64,000 nt of DNA from Symbiodinium sp. CCMP2592 (GCA_905221615.1 CAJNDT010003112.1:221001-285000), one strand, 5' to 3'. Shown: positions 14,601 through 22,899, counted from the stretch's first letter. Notes: generated by a model not told the origin, from the letters alone. Numbers and translations are program-made.

Positions 14601-17600
14601 GCACCCGAAGCTCCAGCCCAATATGAAGTTCCGTGAAGTTCCGTCAGCTCCTGCTTAAGAGAACACGGGGTCAAGTAAGCTCGGTTGTCGTCAGGTAGCT
14701 ATGACTCTTCCTACATATGACCCTTGCAACAATACCTGCAGCCATTCTGCTGAGGACCTCAGGTAGCCTTCCGAACCCTCAGCCGTATGTCTCGAGCCCA
14801 AGTCCTAGGCATCATGGCCGAGCCGTACGCCCTGCACCATGAACAACAACTTGAATTCACAAACCCTGCACCACAATTCCCAAGGTCCCCAAACCTAAGA
14901 CCGCAAACCCTGAACCCAAAGTCATAGGCTGAAGCCCTAAATTTTAAACCCAAAACCCAAGCACACAACCTGGCGGCAAGGAGGACTTGGAACAGGGCAA
15001 ATGCGCTGGCGCTACGCGGGACAATGGTGCCTCAGCTGGTACAGAAGGGTCAAGCGAAGCCAGGGTTTATAGGCTACTTGCAACTTGGCCGACTGGTTAT
15101 GTGGGCCCTCAGCGACGAAGCCTGACATGCTTGATTGAATGCCGACTCTCCGTCATGCACTGTTACATAAGTCCCAAACAGGCATGACAACCCGAAGGTT
15201 GTTGGTATAGAGCATTCATGCCTGAACCCAGGCGATTGTGCGGCACAGCCGTAGCCTCTGGCTTCCAACCGTAGTGTGAGAGTTTGCAGCGCCATGAGAT
15301 CGCTGCGTGTGTGTTTTCTTCTGACATTCGCTCTTAGTCTTACCTCGATTTGGCTACGGCCGAGCTTCAGTGCTCCCCTCTCTGCATCGTCTCGCCAGCA
15401 GCGTTCGCTGAGCGTAGTTCGCGAGAGGAACGGTTTGAGCATTCATGTGAAGCTGCCTGAGGAAGAACTGAATGAGAGCATGACCTCTGCAGACAGGCGC
15501 CTGTGCAGCCATATCGCGCAACTCGGCAGGCAAGGGGACTGGCTAAATGCCAAGCGGCTTTGGAACAAGTACTCTGGCTTTTCAGTGCCCGTCATCAATG
15601 CAGCAATGCAAGCAGCCTATCGTTGTGGCCAATACCAAGAAGCAGGCGACATCTACGAGAGGCTCTGCCGCTTGCCTGTCGACGTACAAAAATTGAGCCT
15701 GATGCTTGGGATGAAGATCTTCGGCAAGTTGAACAAGACCGCGAAGGTGAATGAGATATGGACGGAGATCGAAGGCAAAAACTGGGTGGATAAGTTGACA
15801 TGTGGATCACGGATCGATGCTGCAGCGTATTTGGGTGATGTCGTTGGGGCGGCCAGTATGCTAGATAAGATGCAATCTTTGAATTTGACAGTCGATGTGT
15901 ATTCTTACAACTCTGCAATCTATGCATGCGGCTCTGCAAATCCTCCCAGCCACGCAGCGGCCATGTTCTTATTCCAATCCTTGGTAGACAACGGCCTGCA
16001 GCCAACAGTCGTCACCTGCACCAACCTGGCGCGGGCACACAAAAACACGTCCATCTCTAAACTTCGGCGCGTTCGATCTATCGTAAACGAATACGGCATC
16101 AAGTGCGATACAATCTTCGTGGAGGCTTATTTGGCCTCTGTGTTCTGCGGCCGGATTGCTGGCAATGCCTTCAGTGTAAGTGACACGCAACGTCTCCTTG
16201 AAGGCTTGTGGGATCTTCAGGACAGAGAAGAGGAAGCGAAAGTTGCTCTGCGCGAGTTTACCAAGGGCGACGTCAAGTTGACAGCTCTGAGTCGGATGAT
16301 AAAGGAGTACGTTCACAGAGGTGGTCGCAGACGCTGACAGGCAGTACTATCCACATCCTCGCAATCTCGGATGCTGCAAACGTGTGAGCTTGCTGCCCAT
16401 CGCGGACCCGTCCCTCAATCTTTTTTGAGTTCCGTTCTCATTTGTCGTACACGGCTTTGACCGCCGGGCCACAGCATGACGAAGCGGGTTCAAGCGGAGT
16501 GGGTTGCCACAACAACAGCGACAGAGTGCTGACATTCTACGCTTTTCCTTGGTGTTCAGACATTGTACGCAGGTCATTAGTTTCGGTTTGGAGCGTACAG
16601 TACAACTGAAGGCTTAATGTGGTGGCCCGTTTCATCGCCCCCCCCCCCCCCCCCACCCAAAAAGTAGTCTGGTGTCCGACCCAGACCGAGAGGTTCAGAT
16701 GGGTGGCTTTGATTAAGCTAGAAGGGAAAGGGGGGGTCCCAGGGTTTGCAGGCTTAAGTAGAAGGGTTTGGGAGGGTTTAGTACCAGGACCCTCCTTGTA
16801 CCTGTACCCTCAAATAGGGGTATATGGCCCCAAGTAAGGGGCATTTAGGGTCTAATAGAGGGTAGATGGAGGGTCTAGGTAGGTTTCGGTGTTTCGGTGC
16901 TTAAGTACTGGGGTTTCACAGGGTTTCCGGAGTTTAGGGCTTCAGGGCCAGGGCTTTAGGGTTTTCAGGGGGGTTTTAGCTGAGGTAGGGGTCGAGGGTT
17001 TGGGGTTAAGGGGGTGAGAAAAGGCTCAAGGGGGATTTAAGGTTGAGGTTTTAGTAGGTGGGGTTTCGGATTTAGGGGAGAGTTTCGGGCTTCAGGGTTG
17101 GGGTTTTGGGCTTTGGACGAGGTTTGTTGTTCAGGAGGGGTCGTTAAGTAGGGTGGGTTTTCGAGTTTAGGAGGGCGCCTTAAGTTTGTCCATCAGCAGA
17201 CAGGAGCAACCCCACCAAGAAACACCACAAACAAACCGCGTTAATTGGGCTTGCATGAAGCCATACTTTCAACCCTCTCCGGCCCCTGAACTTCCCTGAA
17301 ATATTAACCCTGCATGCATCATGTATGTCTGTCAGAAATCCTGAATCAAGCCTCTTTGTTTGGGGTCTCAGAAGTTTTAGTCTTGAGGGTCCCTAAGTAT
17401 CCGGACCGCAAGGTTGAACCCCAAACCCGAAGTCCTACGCTGTTGCACAGGCAACGGCCGGGCTGTGCGCAACGTCCTGGAATCGGCCATGAGGGCCATG
17501 TCCGTGCGCGTGGTTGCAGAGAACAAGGCACGTGGCTTTGAACACGCTAGAGGTTCATACACCCTGTTGGTTCCTTTAACACTTTAGCCCTTGCGCTTGA

Positions 17601-18086
17601 CAGGGCTGCCTGTAGCGTTTTATGGGGTCCCTGTACCTTCTTGCAGTAGAGTGACTTCCTGGTGCTACATCCTACATGGTCACGTGTGCATGGACCCTAA
17701 GGCCCTAAGGCAGGCCACAGTTGGGGGTTTGAGGTCTTCATAAGACGGTGGTTCTTCAGGTAAAGCACAAAGGGGCCCCCAAAGACTGCCACGTAAACAT
17801 GCGAGGGTCCCGCCATCAAGGTTGCCGGGCTTCGGCTTGCAGTGGCCTTCTGGCCCCAACTATAAGATTCCCATGTTTTGCATCGCCTTAGAACAAGCTT
17901 TTCAAGGAAGGAAACTTTTCCGACTTTCCCAAGTTTTTGCAGGTCGAAGACCCTACTGTCGAAGACTTGAACTCTTACCCCCAAATCGAAGGTTACAGTT
18001 ATCAAAGAATCAAACAGCATCCTCACGCAAGGAACGAGCCTGAGCTCGCGAAGCAGATCCTAATGAGCCTTGATGTTCGAGTTTAA
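2663..18086 (+). CDS. AAA+ module A, CbbX/SpoVK (CFXQ)-like ATPase, multi-exon
   Basis: Small + strand exons assemble into one AAA+ domain of the CbbX/SpoVK type. In order: an N-terminal ELDELIGLQS helix, DAVEFDMWRK, Walker A GNPGTGKT split over two exons, DLIAQYTGQTAPK, Walker B GGVLFIDE, FGKEAVDTLIK, the sensor-1 strand LIVIFAGY, the NPGFQSR arginine-finger region, and the sensor-2 helix GNGRAVRN. Relatives remodel substrates; red-type CbbX activates Rubisco and SpoVK-like proteins are common in multidomain eukaryotic proteins. The actual role here is unknown. Inferred exons: 2663-2692, 4299-4351, 4872-4942, 5823-5881, 7709-7759, 8435-8485, 9148-~9177, 10442-10475, 11771-11824, 12490-12573, 12972-~13034, 17451-17527, and a C-terminal exon ~17892-18086. 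Reading phases join at most junctions. A few exons, such as the one after sensor 1, are probably missed. The start lies upstream and was not found. Confidence 0.72.
4299..4351 (+). CDS. Module A exon: pre-Walker helix
   Basis: TCAAG|GCG acceptor; reads AGMAALRDAVEFDMWRK plus two bases of the next codon. GC donor (GCCTCGG) in phase 2, which the next exon's leading G completes. Module B carries the corresponding EDMWRRK. Confidence 0.72.
4352..4871. other. Module A intron (GC-AG)
   Basis: Starts GCCTCGG, ends GGAAG|G. A long minus-strand open frame (4294-4614) crosses it, but it shadows the exon and no homology is apparent. The last 130 bp are CCCTAAA-like. Confidence 0.5.
4872..4942 (+). CDS. 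Module A exon: Walker A, first part
   Basis: Reads FLGKKATLLGQSFHM followed by RFLGNPGTG. GNPGTG is the first part of the P-loop. The exon ends ACAG before a GC donor in phase 1. The intron splits the P-loop directly before GKT, a position that is intron-free in module B. Confidence 0.8.
4943..5822. other. Module A intron with opposed telomere-like halves
   Basis: Begins GCCAGGG. The first 120 bp are TTTAGGG-type; around 5080-5150 the sequence switches to CCCTAAA-type. Remaining sequence has no recognisable feature. Confidence 0.5.
5823..5881 (+). CDS. Module A exon: Walker A lysine and following helix
   Basis: Begins GC (completing Gly) then KTVVARIVGQILVQLGVVQ, so the catalytic Lys-Thr of the P-loop is present. 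Flanked by CAAG| and a CAG|GCGAGA donor. Confidence 0.82.
7155..7267. mobile_element. Fold-back element, family 1 copy a
   Basis: Arms TACCTATAGTCTCCATTG and its inverted copy CAATGGAGACTATAGGTA enclose a centre containing ATAGGATCCTAA. A second copy with the same arms lies at 53686-53792, so this is a dispersed MITE-like element rather than a chance palindrome. Confidence 0.8.
7500..7670. mobile_element. Nested fold-back elements
   Basis: Outer imperfect arms AGGGCTCATGTACCC and GGTACATGACCCTTTAGGG resemble the element at 54421-54522. An inner palindrome at 7521-7592 has arms GTATACACTTCGGCC and GGCCGAAGTATATAC. The arrangement suggests one element inserted into another. Confidence 0.55.
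7709..7759 (+). CDS. Module A exon: YTGQTAPK loop
   Basis: GCAAG|GTG acceptor, exactly 17 codons, VSRPDLIAQYTGQTAPK, then a GC donor directly after AAG. DL(I/V)xxYxGQTAPK is diagnostic of the CbbX/SpoVK family. Confidence 0.85.
8435..8485 (+). CDS. Module A exon: Walker B
   Basis: Exactly 17 codons, VIDAVKSAFGGVLFIDE; FIDE is Walker B with its catalytic Glu. The GC donor falls directly after the Glu codon. Module B has an intron at the identical position and phase (46631/46632), the only clearly shared intron site. Confidence 0.85.
8486..10441. other. Module A intron region, contains one small exon
   Basis: Mixed TTTAGGG- and CCCTAAA-like sequence with a clean short run at about 9221-9251. 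Several overlapping ORFs (8686-9342) show no family resemblance. The only supported coding piece is at 9148. Confidence 0.4.
9148..9177 (+). CDS. Module A exon: AYSIVLAKDD
   Basis: ATGAG|GCC acceptor followed by AYSIVLAKDD, the segment that follows FIDE in this family (module B: AYSLVNGERD). The phase to the next exon does not close with an obvious donor, so the 3' boundary is uncertain and may lie further downstream. Confidence 0.5.
10442..10475 (+). CDS. Module A exon: FGKEAVDTLIK
   Basis: ACGAG|G acceptor; FGKEAVDTLIK, matching FGKEAIDTLVK-type helices of SpoVK. Ends AAG before a GA donor (GAAGCTC). Phase 0 join to the next exon. Confidence 0.78.
10476..11770. other. Module A intron, with an unexplained open frame
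   Basis: G-rich telomere-like in its 5' third (about 10490-11000) and C-rich near 11680-11710. A 129-codon + strand open frame at 11217-11606 has protein-like composition (for example EMEELAGLCLGDFEG) but no recognised family. It may be a gene remnant. Confidence 0.4.
11771..11824 (+). CDS. Module A exon: sensor 1
   Basis: CAG|GAG acceptor; 18 codons, EIEDNRDKLIVIFAGYQK, holding the sensor-1 strand (VIFAGY). GA donor (GACCAC), phase 0. Confidence 0.85.
12490..12573 (+). CDS. Module A exon: arginine-finger region
   Basis: GCAG|GAG acceptor; 28 codons starting EMDAFFETNPGFQSRVPF and ending FADYSCQ. NPGF(Q/K)SR contains the conserved Arg of the second region of homology. GA donor (GAGCGC), phase 0. 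Confidence 0.88.
12788..12896. mobile_element. Fold-back element, family 2 copy a
   Basis: Arms around GAGTTTCCGAAAATAGGGG and its inverted copy. Near-identical copies lie at 45360-45468 and 47527-47628. It sits in the intron between the exons ending 12573 and starting about 12972. Confidence 0.85.
12972..13034 (+). CDS. Module A exon: post-AAA lid segment (tentative)
   Basis: TTGAG|GAG acceptor and a frame continuing DYSCQ with ELVGISRYSAKKNDATWLQ. The position matches module B's TCPQLTEIGLLSLKPK lid helix, although sequence similarity is weak. The 3' boundary is a guess. Confidence 0.4.
13985..14055. repeat. AT-rich microsatellite
   Basis: TATATAAATATATAAATAAATA-type sequence followed by TATG/TA repeats. 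The overlapping minus-strand open frames are low complexity. Confidence 0.85.
15249..15269 (+). other. Possible relict dinoflagellate spliced-leader sequence
   Basis: CCGTAGCC followed by TCTGGCTTCCAAC, 25-45 bp upstream of the PPR start codon. It matches the first eight conserved bases of the dinoflagellate spliced leader and, after a 2-base gap, TGGCT. A decayed leader here would mark retroposition of a processed mRNA. The match is short and may be chance. Confidence 0.25.
15294..16337 (+). CDS. Pentatricopeptide-repeat protein, probable organelle targeting
   Basis: Intronless ORF of 347 codons. I chose the ATG at 15294 because the longer open frame from 15276 opens on GTG. The N terminus has a basic start and a hydrophobic stretch (VCFLLTFALSLTSIWL, residues about 5-21), then a Ser/Arg-rich segment with SFSAPLSASS. 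That fits the bipartite signal plus transit peptide of secondary-plastid proteins; mitochondrial targeting is less likely but possible. From about residue 90 there are roughly four helical-hairpin repeats, for example INAAMQAAYRCGQYQEAGDI and VYSYNSAIYACGSA, typical of PPR proteins that bind organellar RNA. It lies on the same strand inside an intron of AAA module A. The lack of introns, beside a gene with dozens, suggests retroposition. The RNA target is unknown. Confidence 0.82.
   Translation: MRSLRVCFLLTFALSLTSIWLRPSFSAPLSASSRQQRSLSVVRERNGLSIHVKLPEEELNESMTSADRRLCSHIAQLGRQGDWLNAKRLWNKYSGFSVPVINAAMQAAYRCGQYQEAGDIYERLCRLPVDVQKLSLMLGMKIFGKLNKTAKVNEIWTEIEGKNWVDKLTCGSRIDAAAYLGDVVGAASMLDKMQSLNLTVDVYSYNSAIYACGSANPPSHAAAMFLFQSLVDNGLQPTVVTCTNLARAHKNTSISKLRRVRSIVNEYGIKCDTIFVEAYLASVFCGRIAGNAFSVSDTQRLLEGLWDLQDREEEAKVALREFTKGDVKLTALSRMIKEYVHRGGRRR
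16784..16879. mobile_element. Fold-back element, family 3 copy a
   Basis: Arms CCAGGACCCTCC and GGAGGGTCTAGG. Internal sequence (AAATAGGGGTATATGG, GGGGCATTTAGGGTC) is almost identical to the copy at 45083-45172. Confidence 0.85.
17451..17527 (+). CDS. Module A exon: sensor-2 helix
   Basis: GCACAG| acceptor; two bases complete Gly, then NGRAVRNVLESAMRAM and a basic tail ending AENK. NGR(A/F)VRN holds the sensor-2 Arg of SpoVK-like proteins. GC donor (GCACGTGG). Module B's counterpart is at 54169. Confidence 0.82.
17892..18086 (+). CDS. Probable C-terminal exon of module A gene
   Basis: Open frame after CTTAG| acceptor, starting NKLFKEGNFSDFPKF and continuing VEDPTVEDLNSYPQIEGY to a TAA at 18084. 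Composition is clearly protein-like and acidic, and the frame is intact for 64 codons. No family recognised. It could instead splice on near 18077 to the open frame at 18166. Confidence 0.5.
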   Translation, partial: NKLFKEGNFSDFPKFLQVEDPTVEDLNSYPQIEGYSYQRIKQHPHARNEPELAKQILMSLDVRV

Positions 18087-18165
18087 ACCATTTGAACCAA
18101 AGGTTGATCGTTTGATTGTTTGTTCTTGACATCACATGTTCCTGCTCTTTCACGCAGGGTACGAT

Positions 18166-18328
18166 GGATGCTGCAGCGGAGCTCACGGACATCGACGTGG
18201 CGGCAGTGGGCGGCGAGGAGCCTGGGCCCTGGGGAGGTCCGGAATCTGCTAAGAAGGGGCCTCGGGCCTCGTTGGGTCGCAAGTGTCCGCGTCTTGAGGA
18301 TCCCGTCACCACTCCAAGCTGTCTATAG
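18166..18328 (+). CDS. Possible exon or small ORF (MDAAAELTDIDVAAVGG)
   Basis: A pyrimidine-rich tract ending TTTCACGCAG| precedes GGTACG and an ATG at 18172. The frame runs MDAAAELTDIDVAAVGGEEP to a TAG at 18326. It could be the last exon of the module A gene or the first of an unrelated gene cut off by the mobile block. No homology recognised. Confidence 0.35.
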
Positions 18329-18364
18329 GCTTCATAGTGGCCGAGTGAGCAATCTTGAACCTCT

Positions 18365-18554
18365 TCTGGTACATATACATGTGTGTACATATAGTATATG
18401 TGCACACACATAAACAGGTTCATACAGAAGTACATAAAACAGAAGAAGTTAAGCAAACAATGATATGATATAAATATAAGCATAAATAAATATGTATGTA
18501 TATACATATATATATATATATTTATGTATATATATGTATATATGTATATATATA
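18365..18554. repeat. TA/TATG microsatellite at left edge of mobile block
   Basis: Alternating purine-pyrimidine sequence, mostly TA, TATG and CA, ending directly at the start of the 8-kb unit (18552). The matching right edge of the block (32291) also runs into (TA)n. Confidence 0.9.
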
Positions 18555-18753
18555 CTGCAGGGGCCCATCATGCTGAAGCCGGCTGGTTGGCCGGAAAGTG
18601 GGCTTGTTTCTGGAACCCGGAAACGGCATAACTTCAATCTGCGATGTGACAGGTTTCGTTGTCGATGTGTGTGCCTCACCATGCCATGATGACGCGAGCT
18701 TTTGTGGCTCTGAGACGGAAGTGTGGTCTGAAGTCCTCCTGCCTTCTTCGAGA

Positions 18754-19133
18754 ATGGCAGCCGCACCCCCGGCCGACCGTCGTGGTGAAGCCGAGCGCTT
18801 GGGAGACGGTGCAGTGGCTGAGGTGTGCTATCCGTGGCAGCATTTGGGGTCCTAGTTTCGTATATGCACGAATCCCACTGCGCGCAGGAGCGCGCACCAG
18901 ATCCCGTGCCTGCTGATCCAATTGCCCAGCTGAAAGCGCAGCGTGCCATCTTAAAGAAGGAGCTGAAGGATTGCACGAAACAGATGCGAAATGAGGTCGT
19001 CCCCTCAGTCATTTATTCAGTATATAGGGCATGCGGCTTCATGCATGCATTCAGCAGTGCACAGGCCCGTAGAAAGCGACGATTGCTCAAGAAAGCTGGC
19101 AACCTCACGGTCGAAGAGCTCAGCTGGCTGATG
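18754..19133 (+). CDS. Transposase-type N-terminal exons, unit 1
   Basis: Three exons with closed phase-0 junctions and canonical GT-AG introns of 65 and 69 bp: 18754-18822 (MAAAPPADRRGEAERLGDG...), 18888-18995 (23rd to 58th codon, with IAQLKAQRAILKKELKD) and 19065-19133 (ARRKRRLLKKAGNLTVEEL), then a GT donor. The basic coiled-coil segment resembles the start of the DDE transposase at 24707 (EDMKRQLKETAKGLR, then a basic run). No downstream catalytic exons are found before the Rep gene. It is therefore either a truncated transposase or the N terminus of a longer spliced product. The GT donors contrast with the GC/GA donors of the host AAA modules. Confidence 0.55.
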
Positions 19134-19819
19134 GTACGGCGCACTACACGTGCTGCCTAGGTCGTCAGCTCTATAGATCTAGTTACCACGTCGTGTGCCT
19201 CCGGTGCAGTTTACGCATTGGTGACACGCGCCGCTATGTAGGGACTAGATCGCATTTCGCATGCGGTCCTGCTTTGCTGGAATTTCAAGAATTCTCAAAG
19301 CAAGGTAGCTGGACTGCGGATGCTGTGTAAAGGCAGAGGCCCCGTGTGAAGGAAATAGAAAGCTTCCTCTAGCTTCTCTGTAGGTGCGTAGAGTGCCTGC
19401 AACAAAAGGTAGCCATGGACCTATCGGTTCCTCTCGGCACCACAAGCTCAAGAAGTGCTCGTTGTGAGTGTTGCTGGCATTGAATTGCTGGCCCCAGCAT
19501 AGAGACAAACACCATCAAACACTAAAAGCATCTTGCAAGCGCGTCTTTTGGCGCGCCCGTCTATGCAATGGTGGATCTGCGAGCATTGCTATACAGGCCT
19601 TGGGGGGGCAAACTATGCAAGCTGACATCCATGCCATGTTGCTTCGGGAAGCTTGCCATCTCTGCTTCCAGCCAAAGATCTGGAACCCCATGCCCTAACT
19701 CCCAGCCATAGATAAGCTGCCCATGTGGTGGCCCTGCAAGGACCAGTATGCGGAAGTGGTCAAGCTGATGATATCGCTGAGGCACAGCGCCCTAAACCTT
19801 CGCCTTAAACCCTGTAAGC

Positions 19820-20000
19820 CCGAAACTCTGGATGCATCGACTTACAGATACGCTTTTCGCAGGCATTCTCTGCATCTTAAATCCCGCTGAAGCTTTGGAT
19901 GCATCGATTTGCAGATACGTTTTTTCCAGGCTTTCTGGGCATCCTAGTAAATTCTGGATGCATCGATTTGCAGATACGGTTTCTGTGGGCGTGCTGGGCC
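19820..20000. repeat. Short tandem array of ~62-bp units, unit 1
   Basis: Three copies of a unit containing CTGGATGCATCGATTTGCAG followed by ATACG and a T-rich stretch. Repeated in unit 2 at about 27823-28003. Confidence 0.8.
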
Positions 20001-20154
20001 TCCGGGTCTCTGCCTAAATTCGAAGCCTTCTAAGGCATTCACCTGCAAACCCTCAACCCCTAAACGAAGCCTTAAAGCCAATACAAAACCAAGTCCCTGT
20101 GAGGACCATTGCATTCGCAACTGCTGGCGATGACTGACAGGCTGTCACTCCATC

Positions 20155-20995
20155 TTCCCTAATATAGTAATACAGTGGGCCTTGGCAACTAAAATACCTT
20201 TTATAGGTTATTCGTAGGGACCCCAAGAAATAACTTAGTGATTCCGGCCCCTGTATTACACCCTAAACCCTAAACGTTCAGAAAGTCACCAAAGGTGGCG
20301 AGGAGTGAGAGAGCGGCGTCAGCACCTCCGATTTCCCTAATATAGTAATACAGTGGGCCTTAGCTATTAGAGTACCCTTTTACACAGTATTGGTATGGAC
20401 CCCAAGAAATAACTTAGTGATTCCGGCCCCTGTATCACACCCTAAACCCTAAACGTTCTGAAAGTCACCAAAGGTGGCGAGGAGTGAAAGAGCGGCGTCA
20501 GCACCTCCGATTTCCCTAATATGGTAAGACAGTGGGCCTTAGCTATTAGAATACCCTTTTACAGACTATTGGTATGGACCCCAAGAAATAACTTAGAGAT
20601 TCCGGCCCCTGTATTACACCCTAAACCCTAAACGGTCAGAAAGTCACCAAAGGTGGCGAGGAGTGAGAGAGCGGCGTCAGCACCTCCGATTTCCCTAATC
20701 TAGTAATACAGTGGGCCTTAGCTATTAGAATACCCTTTACAGATTATTATATGGACCCAAGAAATAACTTAGTGATTCCGGCCCCTGTATTACACCCTAA
20801 ACCCTAAACCGTCAGACATGCAGTTTTTTCTCATGGTCACCAGAGGTGGCTATGTGTGAGAGAACACGAATTCAGCGGCGTCAACATTATACATTCAGTA
20901 GGCTTTATACTCGTAGGGAACCCGAAGAACTATAGTATTGTTTATGAGTCCGGCCCCTGAAGCCCCAAAGCCTCAGAGGTTTCTCTCACCATTCG
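20155..20995. repeat. Tandem array of ~180-bp units, unit 1
   Basis: Four clear units and a degenerate fifth. Each holds CCTAATATAGTAATACAGTG near its start and GGCCCCTGTATTACACCC near its end, so each unit is itself an imperfect fold-back (GTAATACAGTGGGCC against GGCCCCTGTATTAC). Each unit also carries CCCTAAACCCTAAACG. Confidence 0.9.
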
Positions 20996-21084
20996 TATGC
21001 CGATTTTGTCTGAAAGTCGCCAGTGGTGGTGGCGATGAGTAACGATTCTGTGAGAGTCGCGACTGCCAAGGCAGCTCCTTTTCC

Positions 21085-21345
21085 GTGCTCGGGCGCGAAT
21101 ATGCTCCCAACATGACAAGCCGCACGGAAACCATCAATGGCGCCCCGAACATGCTCCCGCTACGCTAGAGTATATTGCCTGTTCTCGGGCCAATCGTGCT
21201 CCCAATACAGTACATGTAGGCTCAAATGCGCTCCCGCCAAAATCGTGCTCCCAACACAGTCCGTGTAGGCTCAAGCGCGCTCTCTCCAGAGCGTTCCCGC
21301 CGCCAATCGTGATCCCACCACAGTCTCATCGTGATTCCACCACAG
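21085..21345. repeat. Degenerate direct repeats, unit 1
   Basis: Repeated phrases AATCGTGCTCCCAA, CACAGTC and GTAGGCTCAA at irregular spacing, leading up to the stem-loop at 21408. Function unknown. Confidence 0.6.
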
Positions 21346-21407
21346 TCTACCACAGCATGTGCTCTACCCGGAAAAGGCTTCACCCCGACAGGACGCACGT
21401 CCGGACT

Positions 21408-21471
21408 ACAATGCTAATTAGGCGGGAGGGTGGGGTCCAGCAGCCCCTCCCCTCCGCCTAATTAGCATTGT
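21408..21471. other. Stem-loop next to iteron-like array (candidate origin), unit 1
   Basis: ACAATGCTAATTAGGCGG (21408-21425) is perfectly inverted as 21454-21471, and the pairing extends imperfectly through GAGGG/CCCTC. The ~54-bp repeat array begins just downstream. A hairpin followed by iterons is the usual layout of rolling-circle origins recognised by HUH Rep proteins. Origin function is inference, and I see no canonical nonanucleotide in the loop. Confidence 0.45.
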
Positions 21472-21482
21472 AAAACCCAAAC

Positions 21483-22045
21483 GGGGTGTAGGGTCCCACG
21501 TAGAGGAGCGCTGGGACCCACCGGGTCCCACCGGGTCCCACCGAACCCGATGCGGGTCCCACGTAGAGGAGAGCTGGGACCCACCGGGTCCCACCGAACC
21601 CGATGCGGGTCCCACGTAGAGGAGAGCTGGGACCCACCGGGTCCCACCGAACCCGATGTGGGTCCCACGTAGAGAAGAGCTCGGACCCACCAGTTCCCAC
21701 CGAATTCGATGTGGGTCCTGCATAGAGTAGAGCTGGGACCCACCGCGTCCCACCGAATCCGCTTTGGACCCCACATAGAGAAGAGCTGGGACTCACCACG
21801 TCCCAGCAAACGCGATTTGGGGGTCCGCGTAGAGGAAGGCTAGGATTTGCCGGCTTTCATGGAATCCACTTCGCATTGTACCGTAGAGAAAGGCTGCGAT
21901 GCACCGCTTGCCACCGAACCCCGTCCTTGTGCCGCCGTAGAGAAAGGCTGGGACCCACGGCGTCCCACCAAATCCATTCTGCGTCCCGTCGTAGAGACAG
22001 GCTCGGATTCACAGGGTCCCATCAAAGCGGCTTCAGCCCCTGCGC
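21483..22045. repeat. Iteron-like ~54-bp tandem array, unit 1
   Basis: About ten units, the first five or six nearly identical. Each contains GTAGAGGAGAGCTGGGACCC and the inverted pair GGGACCC-ACC-GGGTCCC. Later units degenerate. A 13-bp deletion within one unit separates the second copy of the element from this one. Open frames crossing it on both strands are repeat artefacts. Confidence 0.88.
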
Positions 22046-22340
22046 AGAGCAGGCTGGAATTGAGCAGTTGGCACTGCATGGCATTTGGTTTTACAGTGAG
22101 ACCATGCCTGCAGCCGAACCAGATAATTTGCGTCCGAGCTCGAAAAGGGCGGCGACATCCCGACGCCCGCCGTAGAAACCAACTGTGCGCGTCCCCCCCG
22201 AACCCGCTGTGGCCGCATGTGAAAGTGTGCTTAGTTGACAGTGCGTACGAGGAAGTCTCCTATACTGTCAGCCCAACGAAAAACGTTAGGCAGAGAAAAA
22301 AATAGGTCAGAATCAATAATGCGAGGAGAAAGTAGCCTGT

Positions 22341-22541
22341 GTCTGGAGCCCTGGACGCAGGCAAAACACGCCGCCTGCAACACAGAAGCGGCAGACGCAG
22401 CTGCGCAAGAGGAATGCATGTGGCGAGCTACGCACCCTCATGCAGACGGTTGGAGTTGAGCTCGCTCCCGACCATCATGGCAGAGCTGATTACAATCAGC
22501 AGGAGTTTCAGGCTTTTGCCGACGAGGCCCAGGCCTCAGGC
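22341..22541 (+). CDS. Possible upstream exon of the Rep-like gene, unit 1
   Basis: A 67-codon open stretch with protein-like composition (QKRQTQLRKRNACGELRTLM, then ELAPDHHGRADYNQQEFQAF) ending just before an in-frame TAG; a GC donor is available at 22540-22541. Similar short open stretches follow at about 22645-22730 (QKLRDIVAAYTGTLPQADS) and 22768-22860. These could be N-terminal exons of Rep or a separate product. Confidence 0.35.
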
Positions 22542-22899
22542 TAGGAGGCTTCGTCTGCAATCCATGCTTGGCTTGCTCTGCACCCGCCCCCACAACAGAC
22601 CCATCCACGAGGTCAGGCCGCGACTGCAGACTCCCGAGCAGCAGCAGAAGCTCCGTGACATCGTAGCAGCATACACTGGTACGCTCCCGCAGGCGGACAG
22701 CTTAGGCTGCATGCCAGACGTTGCAAGGGCTGAAGGGTGTAGAGCAAAACTGTAATTCTGGCCCACTTGAGGTGCCGCCGCTGCCGGTTGTCGGGCAAGT
22801 GCAGGCTGAGCTGCCGTCGCAGCCAGTTCCTGCGAGCCACATTGTAGCACATATGTTCACATGGTTGGGAAGAGAAGGGTTCCTGCATAAAGCTCTCAG

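Larger units (their letters stand above)
13035..17450. other. Large module A intron hosting the PPR gene
   Basis: About 4.4 kb of non-coding sequence apart from the PPR gene. Contains an AT-rich microsatellite (13985-14055), C-rich telomere-like stretches (14150-14300, 14880-14960), a C run at about 16637-16656, and a long G-rich telomere-like section (16720-17170). One or more lid exons may be missed here. Confidence 0.4.

Noticed and set aside
2663-17527. Bacterial cbbX gene or contamination
   Set aside because: Coding sequence is split into 30-85 bp exons with consistent AG|G junctions, and no prokaryotic operon context is present.
18449-19012. 187-codon minus-strand ORF, repeated at 26488-27015
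   Set aside because: It overlaps the + strand exons with proper splice sites and runs into microsatellite-encoded Tyr/Ile. It is duplicated only because the DNA is duplicated.
21483-22045. Protein-coding repeats in the ~54-bp array
   Set aside because: Open frames exist in several frames on both strands at once, as expected of a tandem repeat without stops. No conserved protein results.
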